Notes under the pieces: generated by a model
The model's database searches: none
What the model saw: only the letters and a program-made list of their open reading frames with translations
Told to the model about the DNA's origin: nothing
Translations under genes and position numbers: made by a program
Shown here: positions 31,960-44,508 of the stretch, piece by piece
Layout of the letters: every line of letters starts with the position of its first letter
Numbering within the stretch: position 1 is the stretch's first letter
DNA from: Wurfbainia villosa
Taxonomy: Eukaryota > Streptophyta > Magnoliopsida > Zingiberales > Zingiberaceae
Length of the DNA: 64,000 nucleotides
Assembly: GCA_025175895.1 (NCBI GenBank)
Contig: CM046000.1
Location: 69,902,720 to 69,966,719, forward strand
Direction: 5' to 3'

Positions 31960-32680
31960 TATATGACAGCGTATCTCGTAGTTTCTTAACTATCGTAGGC
32001 ATAAGATACGTCTCATGCAACTGTCCGATCCCTAAAACCATACATCTGCATACAACATCCTTTTACTCATGTAAAAGTTAATCACTGTCTAAGTCTTGTA
32101 ACCGATTTCACCAGCTTCCAACTAAATGATTTCCATTATCACCTTTGTCAAACAAGTCTGTGGTATAGTAATGCCAAACATTATATCCACATCTACAGAA
32201 TTAACCAAAACATACAAGGAAAACCACCATCTACAGTGGTGTAGTGCGCAACTCCAACTACCACAATCAACAGTAGGCAGGTTACGCAACTCCAATAACC
32301 ACAAACTAATCCAATCATGTCCCAAATACACGATTTTCTCAAATCCATGAACGACTAAATCGTTAAATACATCTAATATCATTAACAATAGCTAATAAAT
32401 TCATACTAAGTACGAAATGTCATCCTCCATACACCTGCATCCTATTTACTCTAAGCTGTTGATATATCGATCATCACAACGACAATGATATTTGTATGAC
32501 ACCATGTCACTACAATATCAACACTACAGTCGTAAATCAACCCCAAAGTATATACAGCTGTCCTTAGCTGATCTAAATAGATCAACTATCCACAACGAAG
32601 GATATTCTCTTTCAACAACTTTCACATTTCATCCCTCTTAACAAAGAGTTACGGATCCTCTCTAGAAGAAACACTAGAAC
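31960..32680 (-). pseudogene. G2 RNase H and RT remnants
   Basis: Collinear with G1 23605-24370. It carries the RT piece up to the same breakpoint (about 32525) and no RT palm. Stops and shifts throughout. Confidence 0.6.
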
Positions 32681-32689
32681 AGATAAATA

Positions 32690-35020
32690 TCTCATCCATC
32701 ATCTTCTATAATTGCAACTCAAATCCTTCCAATTTTCATAGTGTTTAGCAACACTGATACCAACAACATTATCCCTCGTATGAGGTATTTAATATCGGCA
32801 CTATCTTCTAAATCACTCTGATCACCTACTCCACTTGCCTATGCAGCGGCAAGCCTAGGAGTTCATCCAAAATTACATCCGAATGCTCTCGGATTATACA
32901 CACATCTAAGAGACATAATCATGTCATAATCTCAACCATTTGACCATCCGTAAGGATATGTCTACAGCAAAAATATGTCTATCAAAGTCTAAGGGCATCC
33001 CTTGACTTCTTTATTATTGGTCCACATCTCACTTGATGGTAGAGATACCACCGACCCACCAGTCGATGTATAGGAATCCTTCTAATCCGAACTAGGAATG
33101 TTCTAGACAAGGATACCTGTAAACTACAAGTATCTCTCAATATATTATCTCAGAGGGTAAACTAAAGTAATACCCTGAACGATCAATTATCTGCCGATCC
33201 GATCCAAAGGCTCCATGCAGGTCTCGGCCTTTTCCCGAAGAGAACGGGATCATATCCAACAGTCCACGACAAAGCGATCGCATTTCTACGACGAATGCCT
33301 CGGGGATTTTTCCTAGATCATCTGATCCCATCACTAAATCCTACGAGCTACAACTATAGAATACAAAATAGATACAACCATTGTCGTATACTCTCTTCTC
33401 TATACTAAGCAAATCACATCTAGGGGTAACTGTTGTTGTTTTCTGTATGAGTCTTCTACGATGTCTTCTGCTGATGCTGCTTCTGTGCTGATCTTTGCTG
33501 AAGGGAAGTATCAAGGAACTCCAACCATGCCTGAGGTAGTAGGTTGCTGCTGATGAGATAACTCAATCTTCTGTGCTGATCTCTGTTGTCGAGATGGTGC
33601 TTCATTCTACCGGAATACCATCGATAGTCTTCAATTGAGTCTTCAAGTATACCTCCTCAAATGTACTGGTTACTTTCAATAGCAACAGACGAACTATTCC
33701 AACAGATAATCTGACTTCACATGTCTTCGTGATCCGCACTGCATGCACATAACCCCTTCGGAGTCTTTGTTTTGATTTCGCTGATAACATCAGACAGTTC
33801 TGACGATCTGCGATGGGTCTTCTATGATCGGAAAATAGCTCAAGGCCTATGACTCCGATCTTGCTCCTTTTATCCAACAGTCGGAGACTTCTGACTCTAA
33901 TAAGTTGACCTACAATATCTTCTTATTGGTCTCTAACTCTTAAACACTTGTACGGAGTCATTTCTAAACTCCTAACTCAATCCAACGTCTTCTGGTAGGA
34001 TCTGATAGAAGATCCAATCATCTTAATCCAACAGTAAGCCAACAACCATGGGTGGCTTAAAACATCCATTCACATTCTTGAGCTATTAGGTGAGCATTAA
34101 CTCTGCAAGTCTAATGACTCTGCATGGTATTCCTGTTATCGATGATCACCCAACTTAAAGCTAAAGAATTCTCTACAATGTGTCACTAAAAGTGACACGG
34201 GGAAATACTCTCTTTCAACATCACTAAACCATGATCAAGTGATATATTATTTCCCGAAGATTATTTTTTTCATTTATCACCAAATACTGGCTTGATCCCG
34301 ATAATGGTATGCAAATAACTCTACTTCCTTTGTATAACCCAAGTTAAGTACTCAAAAGTACCCTCAAAGTTATACAACCCAACACGAACAACTCAGGGAT
34401 AAAAATCCCTATAAAACACCATAAACTAGCCTTCCGCTATCTGCATCAACAATAGCCTACTTGTCTTGTCCTTTACTCATCAGGTAATGATCTGACTAGC
34501 ATAATTAGTGAAAAACTCTACGGCTGTAGTCTCTGATTTCCACAAGAAATGTGACGACTTGACCCCTATTTTCCGACTCGATATCGATCGACTCTCAAAG
34601 ATAAATCACCTTTTTGACACAGGTTCAAGACTCACAGACTCAACAGGTCATTTTCGAGGTCAACTCATACCACGGTTACGAACAATAACCATCACACTAT
34701 AGGTTATTCCCTGTTATATACACTAAATGCATAGCCAAGAAAATCGGGAGTATAAACCCTAACTGCAACTCCGGTTGGTCACAACGGTGGACGACTTCTA
34801 CTATGAGTATGTACAAGTATAATAACTCTACTGTATACACCTATTGACCAAGTTTAGATAAATATCTACTAAACCATAAGTTATTAGGAATTCTTACCTC
34901 GTGCTGTTTAGGGCTCAGGTCGCTGTCCATCTCATCTCAGAAAACCAAAACCGAAACAAATCGACTCCCGAGAATCCAAGACTCGACACAAAAAAAATAT
35001 TGTATGGCATCCCAGAACCT
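32690..35020 (-). pseudogene. G2 gag and early pol region, unassigned
   Basis: Counterpart of G1 21231-23600. The longest relic frame is 33602-33877 (minus, 91 codons), which matches G1 22343-22564. No motif is recognised. Confidence 0.45.
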
Positions 35021-35023
35021 AGG

Positions 35024-35035
35024 GCTCTGATACCA
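35024..35035 (-). promoter_or_regulatory. G2 primer binding site
   Basis: On the minus strand TGGTATCAGAGC, seven bases after the 5' LTR end. Confidence 0.9.
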
Positions 35036-35042
35036 CTAAAGT

Positions 35043-37212
35043 TGTCACGCCCAGAGAGTATGCCGTGACGAAAAGCCAACGGACGACATCTCCCCTGTAT
35101 GTGGCAACATCTCGTTTTAATACAAGGCACGTAGGCCACAACAATAACAACATATATATATATGTAAACAAACCACAGTGGAAACTAACCACAATCATCA
35201 TAACAAACTACACAGCGGAAACATAAAACAACCACATCACAACTACAAACAATACATACTGGTATGACTGACAAATCACAACAAAATGGAACATCGACAA
35301 AATCTGAATCCACAAGTCCACAACATAGTACATCACAAAAACTCCAAATACATTACACCCATACGGAAAGCCCAAAACGACCACCAGAGTCTCGAAGGTG
35401 AGATGAGATGTTGTCAGCCAGCTGTGCTCCAAGCCGTCATGAAGACTTCTACCTATTACCTGGGCGACAGAAAAACCCAGGGTCTGTGGTGGTGAGTAAA
35501 AATCAGCAGGTAATAAGATAGAACATGTAAATATATATATCAATATCACATGTCATTCAATAGCATAACCTAAAGGTACAACAAGTATACTAGCACATTA
35601 TATAAATACATGCATATACCGTCTAACCAAATAAACAACATATAATGCAGACATACCTAAAAGTCTGCTACGCTACTCTGATCCAACCTGAACATATATC
35701 CAACATATACAACAGGAAGAGTAATAGTAACTCACAAAATACTCTTGATACAGGTCAAGGTATCTAATGGTTTGTCCAACAAATATACAAGTATCCGACA
35801 CAACCGTATAACAGATCCAAGAAGCATGCATGAATATGATGTACAACCAAATGCAGCAAGCATAATACAATCAAATGCAACATCACAATAAGCATATATA
35901 TTTAGACTGCATCTATATATATATTAATCACAACCATCCAGCTTGTTCACCTGACGAAACCCGTGTTTCAACCAATAACATCGCAACCAGAATCTACATA
36001 AGACACAGACATCGTAACAGCACAACGAAAGATCACTAGCTTAAAAAGTGATGGTAATCTAAATCCATAATCATAGCAGAATACTCCAGAATGCAGAATA
36101 GAAATCTGAAAGAACCTATAGGTTAATTCAGACCTTACCACAAACTCAAAGTGCACAGAACCAACCCAAACTTCAGTCTACAACTCACTCACAGAACAAC
36201 CAACTTCAACACATCCGACCCACAAGCATTTACATGCCATAAAATACATCAACAACATACAAAGAGGAGAGTGTAGGTTGAGCTTACCAACCCTTGGGAT
36301 CCACCGGAGGTATCCTCTTCTCATCCCCTGTTTACCGGACAATCCAAGCCTCAAGATCGCTGTCCAAAATCACAACCCCAATTCAACGAAGGAGAAACCA
36401 CAGCAACCCTAAAATCTCGTCTAAGCTCAAGAAAGGAGCAGTGCTTTCCTATCTCCGGCGACCATCGACAGCGAAGTCCACTGAACCGGCAGCCACCTTC
36501 TCGTCTCCCCTGTTCACAACCACACAAACCACCAACATAGCACACCATCCGGCTTGCTCCATCACTCAATTCACAGCAATTTAAAGTGCCCCCGGCAATA
36601 CACCTCCCCCAAATGCTCTATTCGCCGGAAACCCAGTGCCGACAACTCTGCCCTTCACCACAGATCACACCCAATGAAGGAACATAGCTACACATTTGAT
36701 CTTCATGCAAGGTTAAGAGATGATCAACTCTTACCTAGCACCAGCGATGATCGGCAAAAACCCCCAAATCGGTAGCTCACCGTCGAAACGTCGCCGATTC
36801 AAGCTCTCCCCGCCACTCGCTCTCCCGCAGAGCCCGCCATGGATGGTCCAGTCGCCGCCACTCGCCGCGAGGAAGGGAAGATCGCTCGACCGTCGTGTAT
36901 TTCGGAGAGGATGAGAGCTCGCAGAGAAGTAATGAAATCGCGACTGGGAAAAAGGAGAAATGTCGGGATTTAAGGTGACGTCGGTTGTGCATTACACGAA
37001 TGAAGCAAGCAGTCGGGTCCAATTAAAATTGGTTGGGTCCAATGGATCGGGTCGGGTCCAATCCTATACTCCTATTAAATCTTTCTCCAAAAATACCTTA
37101 GAAATTTCCATTTAAGTACAGAAATTTTTTTAAAAATTCCTGAAAAATTTCATAGGGTATTTTTCTAATTAACAAGCATATTTTATTATTATTTTTTTTC
37201 GAGTATTTTACA
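35043..37212 (-). mobile_element. G2 5' LTR (2170 bp)
   Basis: Pairs with 28119-30329, same ends. The outer end at 37212 is followed by TAAAT and G1 LTR sequence. Confidence 0.9.
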
Positions 37213-37857
37213 TAAATTGTGATTATTGTGTCGCTATGGACCGGTGGTCCTAGCTTGTTATGATCAGTTGAGTATGACTCTCTACAGGATAGAGAGTGTG
37301 TCGATTAGATTGGTATGACTCTCTACAGGATAGAGAGTGTTATGATCAGTTGAATATGACTCTCTGCAGGATAGAGAGTATGTTGATTAGATTGGTATGA
37401 CTCTCTGTAGAATAGAGAGTCTGTGGTAGATGTCTGTATGTGTGACTGTGCATTCATGTCATTTGCATGCATACTGATGACATAGTCTTCCTTGTGGTTG
37501 AGAGGATCATCAATCATCCTGCCTACCAGGTTACTCATGGAGTAGTAACTGGTGTGAGGGAAGATCATTTGTTGTGCCGCACTCTACCACTATAGACGGT
37601 GGTAGTTGGAGTTGCGTGCAGTTGTCCTGGATACATGGCACTCGACCACTCATAGGTAGTGTCAGTCGGAGTGGCCAGCAGTAGGGACCCCCATTGTGTA
37701 GCGAGCTTTTTACGCTAATATGCTACTCGATCATACTGCCCACTCGGCCACTCGAGAGTAGTTGTTGGTGTTGAGTTGGGATAGTTATCATGTCGAGCCA
37801 CCGAGGCCACACTGGGGTCGTGGTAGCTTTACTACATTACCGTGTCTTATGGCATCT

Positions 37858-37900
<43 letters not shown>

Positions 37901-38508
37901 AAGGTTGTTATTAGTACATATATATATGCAGTATATATATATATATGCTTATTGTGATGTTTCATTTGATTGTACTATACTTGCTGTATTTTGTTGTACA
38001 TCATCTTCATACATGCTACTCGCATTTGTTATATGGTTGTGTCGGATACCTGTACACTTGTTGGTCGGACCATTAGATACCTTTGACTTGTGTCATGATT
38101 ATAGTGTGAGTTAGTATTACTCTTCATGTTGTATATTGTGGATATATGCTCAGGTTGGATATATGTAGCATAGCAGACTTTCAAGTATGTCTGTACTTTA
38201 CGCTGTTCATTTTGTTTAGGGAGTATATGCATGTATTTATATACTATGCTGGTGTATACCTGTTGTACCTGTAGGTTATATTGTTGAAATTACATGTGAT
38301 ATTTGATGTATACATGTTCTCTCATATTACCACTGAGTTATACTCACCACCACGGACCCTGGGTTTTTCCGTTGCCCAGGTAGCTGGTAGAAGTCTTCAT
38401 GATGGCTTAGAGCATCGCTGGCTGGCATCGTCTCATCTCAACTCCAAGGGTCCGGGCTTTTGAGTATTTCGTGTATTTCTCAATATGTCTTTGGTTTTAT
38501 GTGATGAT
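37213..38508 (+). mobile_element. G1 3' LTR, second part
   Basis: Begins with the TAAAT copy (37213-37217) and is collinear with 19619-20934. It is cut at 38508 by copia C2, so the last roughly 270 bases of the LTR are missing from the window. Confidence 0.88.
37277..37420. repeat. Four perfect hairpins at exact 41-bp spacing (G1 3' LTR)
   Basis: Starts at 37277, 37318, 37359 and 37400. All four have ACTCTCT and AGAGAGT arms with 7-base loops that vary (ACAGGAT, ACAGGAT, GCAGGAT, GTAGAAT). Confidence 0.9.
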
Positions 38509-40384
38509 TGAAGGTAGGAAACTTCGCTTCCCACATCAACTTGGTCGCTTGTTCATGGCGATCCCGTCTATGTCCCCGGATTAAAAAAAATGAATCCTAG
38601 ACAAAAGGGATTACCAAAGAAACCGTTCCATCGTCGTGCTATTCGATTAGAGTAGTCACTTGAACAAACTTATTGTTCAAGGAACCAACTTCTATTATTC
38701 AAATAGTCGCGGAATAGACGATGTACGGATCGTCGGGTTTTGTGTTTGTTTTCGGGGTCCAAGTAAATTAGCCACATAATAAAAACATACAACATGCATA
38801 TAATTGAAAACAATTATAGACTTAATACAAAAGAATATAAACAAGCATTATACCTCTCGATCTTCTATTGTATGTCCTTCCTCCTTTTGGACGTCGTGTG
38901 GGCGATGATCTTCCAAAAGTCGAAGCCTCCTAGATCACCAATCTTCCCTTCCTTGTTCACTCCGAACACCAAGCTCCAAACTTGATGCTTGCCGCCAGCC
39001 AAAGAGAGAATAGAGGAGGAAGTGGGCGTCGACCAAGAGCTCCAAGGAACGACCCAAACCCTTGTTTCCACTGACCAAGGAGAGGAAGAGAAATAGGTTG
39101 AGCGCCGGCAAAAGTAGAGAGGAGAAAGATGGAAGCCGACAACACCTAAGGAAGAATAAAGGAAGACCTCCTATTGTTGCGGCCCAAGACACCTCCAAAA
39201 ACCCTAGCCCCCCACTTGTTTCTTGCCGCCTAAGCCAAGGAAGCAAAAACCCTAATCTCCCTTCTATTATTATGCCGCCCAAGCCATAAGCCCTTATTTA
39301 TAGAGTTAGACATAAGCCTCCTTTTAATCTTCACCGTCGGTTCTAGATATTTAATCTCAATCGTCGGATCTAGAGATTTAATCTCAACCCTCAGATATAG
39401 AGATTTAATCTCAACCGTCGGATCTAGAGATTTAATCTCCATCGTCGGATCTAGAGTTTTATTTTCTATCATCGGATCTAGGCTCCATGAGGTTTTAATA
39501 GGCTACAATAGGGACCATGAGGAGGAGTTGGATCTTTGCCACCCAATGAATCAAGCCCACATAAAGTTCGATCCATTAATGATAATCCATTCCACTAGAG
39601 GATTATCATTGATCTACCTCACCAACCCCCATAAGTTAATATGGGCTACTTATATTATTTGTACATTTATCTCCCCGTGTTTAAGATCTCGAATGTCCGT
39701 CAATTAATTATTTTATTGACAATTAATTAATCAACATCTAACTCTATGAGTAGTACCACTCAACCTTATCATCATGCCAGACCAAGTCCACCTGCAGGGT
39801 TTACATGATGAACCTTATGAGCTCCTCAAGGGGATATCATCATCCTAATATATAGGACACGGTTTCCTCCTATAATCAATGACACAACATATAAATAATA
39901 CCATTTCCCAACTTACCGAGCCTATCGATTTACTCTATAAATCTCGCTCATTGGTAAATCAAAGAAATGAATACTAAGTATATGTGCTCGTTATTATATC
40001 GAGATTAAGAGCATGTACAACATAATATCTGATGTCCGATTTGATTATATAGTCAGCAATAAATCGAATCACATCTAAGTCAGTCCTGCTCAATACACAC
40101 AAAGTGTACTAGTGTAATTCTATGGTCAAGACAAACCAATACAAAATCACAATATAACCATTCCAATGGTTTGTCCATAACCATCTCGGTTGTGAGCCTT
40201 TACTTATACTTTACAATGAACTGATAACATGATCTCCCGTGTGACACTACACACCATGTTATCTACAATGTAATATATTAGACAATATGCATAACCAAAA
40301 ATATGCAAACAATGATCATGTGATTCTTATTTCAAACTAAAGATGTTCATACAAAAGATAGACTTTTCAGTATACATCCCAACA
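38509..40384 (-). mobile_element. C2 3' LTR (1876 bp), Angela/Tork-type copia
   Basis: On the minus strand it starts TGTTGGGATGTATAC at 40384 and ends CTACCTTCA at 38509. It lies in the G1 3' LTR; the expected target duplication is ATGAT (38504-38508). It contains the 24-bp minisatellite at 39325-39480 and a minus-strand TATA sequence near 39296-39303. Confidence 0.88.
39325..39480. repeat. 24-bp minisatellite in C2 3' LTR
   Basis: About six units of the C LTR repeat. A chance frame through it reads as repeated SLDPTVEIK. Confidence 0.85.
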
Positions 40385-40397
40385 ATCTCCCACTTTT
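40385..40397 (-). promoter_or_regulatory. C2 polypurine tract
   Basis: On the minus strand AAAAGTGGGAGAT abuts the LTR. Confidence 0.85.
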
Positions 40398-40399
40398 AC

Positions 40400-41235
40400 T
40401 AAAAGACTATGTTGTCCTCAAACTGCCATACATCTAATTCTCATTACCTCCACATGCCTATCAAAAGATCTCGCTGGAAGGGCCTTAGTGAAATGATCTG
40501 CTAGGTTATCCTCTGATGCAATCTTGGACACAACAACTTCTCCTCTTTTTACGATTTCTCATATCAGGTGGTACTTGCGCTCTATGTGTTTACTTGCCTT
40601 ATGGGCTCATTGTTCCTTCGAGTTTGCAACTGCACCACTATTATCACAATAAATTATGATAGTTCCGGGAAAACTAGGAATCACATCCAAGTCCATCTAG
40701 AAGTTCCTGAGCCACACAACTTCTTTGGCCGGCTTAGAGACTGGCACATACTCAGCTTCCATGGTAGAGTCCGCCATGTATTTCTTCTTGACACTCCTTC
40801 ATACAATGGATCCACCTCCCAAAGTAAACACAAAACCTGAGGTAGACTTACTGTTATCCCTAGTGATTGGAAGTCGGAATCTGTGTAACCCACAGGGAGT
40901 AATTGGTCTGCCTGGTAAACTAGCATATAATCCCTAGTCATTCTCAGGTACTTCAATATATGCTTTACCGCAGTCCAATGTCCCTGTCCTGGATTACTCT
41001 GATATCTGCTAACCATGCCCAAAGTAAAGCAGATATCCGGTCTCGTACATAGCATCGCATACATGAGGCTTCCTATTGCCAAATCATAAGGAACTGTCTT
41101 CAACTCCTCTATCTCCTTAGATGTTCTAGGACATATCTCCTTTGATAAAGGAACTCCATGCCTGAAAGGTAGAAAACCTTTCGTTCCTCTAGGATAGCCA
41201 ACGAACATGCGTACTTCTGTACGAGGTTCCAACAT
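40400..41235 (-). pseudogene. C2 integrase C-terminus fused in frame to the RT end and RNase H (RT core deleted)
   Basis: The minus-strand frame 41235-40681 starts in the integrase tail (LEPRTEVRMFVGYPRGTKG) and runs straight into sequence that in C5 follows the RT palm (GFLPFRHGVPLSKE, then SLMYAMLCTRPDI). The RT core with YVDD is missing. RNase H begins with GYTDSDF (first catalytic Asp) but then shifts frame; the DSTMEAEYV-type motif remains readable around 40750-40790 in another frame. The end LADPFSKAL-like part lies left of 40680. Product could have no RT activity. Confidence 0.8.
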
Positions 41236-42419
41236 ACTAGTATGCCTTCAGTACATGTGCTGGACTCCCCTAAATTCGAATATGTCTCAGACTAGGCTTT
41301 CGCCCAGTCCACAATTCTGTGGGAGTAGACGACACTGATTTAGATGGTACCAAGTTCAGAATAAACACTGTCATATCTAGAGGATATCCTCAAAACGAAT
41401 CTGGCAACTCAGAATAACTCATCATCAATCTAACCATCTCCATAAGAGTCCTATTCCTTCGCTCTGTTACACCATTCTGCTGGGGTGTGCCAAGTGCAGA
41501 CAATTGGGATTGAATCCCAGCCTCTGATAAGTAATTCGTAAACTCGCCCAAGTGGTACTCACCACCACGATCAGATCGTAGTGTCTTGATACTTTTACCC
41601 TGATGTTTCTCCACATCAGCCTTGAATTCTTTGAACTTATCAAAGCATTCAGACTTGCGACGCATCAAGTAAATGTATTCATATCTCGAATAATCGTCTA
41701 TAAAGGAGATGAAATATTCAAAACCACCTCTAGCCTAGATAGACATAGGACCACACAAATCAGAATGAACCAATTCAAACACATCTTTGGCTATATACCC
41801 CTTGGCCTTAAAAGACCTCTTGGTCATTTTACCCTCCGAGCAAGATTCATAGGTTGGAAAGTCTTCCACCACTAATGAACTCAAAGGTCCATCAGCTATC
41901 AACCTTTGAATTATGCTTAGGTTAATATGACCAAGCCTTAGATGCCAAAGATATGTTTGGTTCATCTTCGAAGGTTCTTTTCTCTTATTGGAATTAGAAG
42001 ATGAGTTATTCACTTCTATTTGCATCGTGGGAGCTTTTGGTTCGAGTGTATACAAATTTCCTATCAATGCACCAGAACAGATAATCTCCCTATTCTTTTT
42101 TATAATAACCCTATCATTATAAGAAATAGAATATCCATCTATAAACAATTTAGAAACCGAAATTAAATTCTTTCTAAACAAAGGTACATAAAGGCAATTT
42201 TTAAGAACCAAAACTTTATTCCTCTCAAAAGACAAATAAACATTTCCCACTGCAACAGCCGCCACCTTCGTGGCATCGCCCAAGTATACGGTAATCTCCC
42301 CCTCAGCCAGTGGTCTGGTTTCCTAGAACCCCAGCAAAGTATTGCAGACATGATCAGTGGCTCCCGTCTCTACACAACAGGTGCCGGTAGATAACACCGC
42401 TAAATATGTTTCAACAACT
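41236..42419 (-). pseudogene. C2 second copy of protease/pre-integrase, then integrase core
   Basis: The minus-strand frame runs from 42283 to 41390 with one TAG near 41736. It holds the GAG-pre-integrase region (YLWHLRLGHINL, then YESCSEGKMTKR) and integrase core (LVHSD, RSDRGGEY, GVTERRNRTL: D, D, E all present). The protease motif just upstream (42359-42373) reads VETGA instead of VDTGA, losing the catalytic Asp. The rest of the core continues to about 41240 with further stops. C56-type Cys of the HHCC motif is Tyr (YESC). Confidence 0.8.
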
Positions 42420-43131
42420 AGATGAAATATTCAAAACCACCTCTAGCTTGGATAGACATAGGACCACACAAATCAGAATGAAACAATTCCAATACATCTT
42501 TGGCTCTATACCCCTTGACCTTAAAAGGCCTCTTGGTCATTTTACCCTCCAAGCAAGATTCGCAGGTTGGGAAGTCTTCCACCACTAATGAACTCAAAGA
42601 TCCATCATCTATCAATCTTTGAATTCTACTTAGGTTAATATGACCAAGCCTTTGATGCCAAAGATATGTTTGGTTCATCTTCGAAGGTTCTTTTCTCTTA
42701 TTGGAATTAGAAGATGAGCTATTCACTTCTATTTGTATCGTGGGAGCTTTTGGTTTGAGTGTATACAAATTTCCTATCAATACACCAGAATAGATAATCT
42801 CCCTATTCTTTTTTATAACAACTCTGTCATTAAAAGAAATAGAATATCCATCCATAAACAATTTAAAAACTGAAATCAAATTCTTTCTAAATAAAGGTAC
42901 ATAAAGGCAAATTTTAAGAACCAAAAATTTATTCCTCTTAAAAGACAAATAAACATCCCCCACTACAACAGTCGCCACCTTTGTGGCATCGCCCAAGAAT
43001 ACGGTAATCTCCCCCTTAGCCAGTCGTCTGGTTTCCTGGAACCCCTGCAAAGTATTACAGACATGATCAGTGGCTCCCGTATCAACACACTAGGTGACGG
43101 TAAATAACACTGCTAAATATATTTCAACGAC
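41708..43131. repeat. 712-bp tandem duplication within C2 pol
   Basis: GATGAAATATTCAAAACCACC starts at 41708 and again at 42420. The copies are alike to their ends (TAAATATGTTTCAACAACTA against TAAATATATTTCAACGACTA). The copies differ at dozens of positions, so the duplication is not recent. Confidence 0.9.
42420..43131 (-). pseudogene. C2 first copy of protease/pre-integrase
   Basis: The minus-strand frame 43050-42418 (210 codons) is open from the protease loop to the start of the integrase core and stops at the duplication junction (GGFEYFI then TAG). The protease motif VDTGATDH at about 43072-43086 keeps its Asp, just upstream of this frame. The pre-integrase HHCC motif is complete (RLGHINL, CESCLEGK). 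Confidence 0.8.
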
Positions 43132-43480
43132 TAGACCAAAAGATATACCTTTGTTCTGCTTTCGGTTGGGGCAGTCCTTCTTCTAGTGTCCAGTCTACTT
43201 GCAAGTGAAGCACTTGCCTTTCGGCTTCTTCACTCCTCCCTGAGTTCCTCCCGTCACCTTTGCCCCAGCTTGTCTCTTCTTCTTCTTGCCTTTTAGCTTA
43301 GAAGTAGAAACCTTTTAGGCAACCATGGCCCAGGCTCAACACCGATTTAAAAAGCCCTCTCCGCTGAGTTCTTTCTGTAAGCCCGCCAATGAATACAACT
43401 AATCAACATTATTTGGAGTATGATAAGTTTATTTCCTTTAGTATCAAAATAAGTGGACTGAAAGTCATTTTGAAAATCCT
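43132..43480 (-). pseudogene. C2 gag remnant: start and zinc knuckle only
   Basis: On the minus strand the gag start region lies near 43470 and continues only to about 43400. It then jumps to a basic lysine-rich tail and a CCHC knuckle at about 43170-43225 (GKCFTCK, then stop, GH, stop, KKDC). Most of the Gag core is missing. C4 lacks a similar part. Confidence 0.65.
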
Positions 43481-44493
43481 AAGAATCACATAGATCATTA
43501 CTTTAGATTTCAAATATTATTGATTCCTCAAAACAATAAAATTCTGAAATCAACCAACACCTCAAAACACCGAGAATATCGCATGCCACGCTGTGTGGAC
43601 GTATACGAATTCTACATTTGTAAGAGGAGGTTTTACCCATTAATTTTATTATCTTGTCAACCTTACTTTTTGACAAATAAAATTAATAGTTGGTTCCTCT
43701 TTGGCCCTACAAATAAAAGCGTGACTCAGATGGGAGGATACTTTATTTGCATCTAAGTGTGCACCATTAAACGGTACTAAGGGAATTATTTCGGATTATG
43801 TGCCTTACCGCTGTGGAAGTACACACGCTCCTAGATAATTTCCTATAACCATTATTTGACCTAGTGATCCACAAACAAACTCATCCGCAGGGAGGAAGGC
43901 ACTCAGAGCCGACACGCAAGTTTGTTGCATCACACGTCAAATTGTAATGGAGGCCACGGGAATTAATTAAAATATCCCTCTCCCACTTAGTAAATTGAAA
44001 ATGAGGAATTTTCAAGCACACACAACATGCATATAAAACAAATCAGCAATAAATATGGAAAAACAGAATTTTTCCAACTATTATGGCATTGTTCTCCAAT
44101 ATGCGTCCCGCCGTGTCGCCACCTCGTCCGCTCCACCATTTTTACAAGCCATCCGAGATCAGTAAGAATAAAATTTTAATTTACATCCATCGATCCTATA
44201 CTCCACGAAGGAGTGTACAAATAATCTAGATCGAAAGTAAACTAAAATGAACGGCTAAACAATGTCGTATTTAATTACAAAAATTAAATACTAATCTAGC
44301 CTCGTCAACCCCGAGGATTCAAATAATAAATATTTACACACATACAATCACATACACACATATAGCCATAATAGTCGGATCTTATGCCTGCACCAAAGAG
44401 TTAGCCTACGCACATCCTACTATTATCGCATATCAATATATGATATGTGCATGAAAGTAACGAATCCAAAACACACACAAAATCGGAAACCGT
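43481..44493 (-). mobile_element. C2 leader region
   Basis: Non-coding, collinear with the C1 and C4 leaders. No gene seen on either strand. Confidence 0.7.
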
Positions 44494-44506
44494 GGCTCTC
44501 GATACC
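44494..44506 (-). promoter_or_regulatory. C2 primer binding site with an inserted base
   Basis: On the minus strand TGGTATCGAGAGC, which is TGGTATCAGAGC with one extra base and shift. Confidence 0.7.
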
Positions 44507-44508
44507 AT

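Larger units (their letters stand above)
28119..37212 (-). mobile_element. G2: Tekay-type gypsy element, complete in outline (9094 bp), minus strand
   Basis: It has two LTRs (2211 and 2170 bp), primer site, polypurine tract and perfect TAAAT target duplication. It is nested in the 3' LTR of its relative G1. Its internal region is collinear with G1 and equally broken, with no functional pol. Confidence 0.92.
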
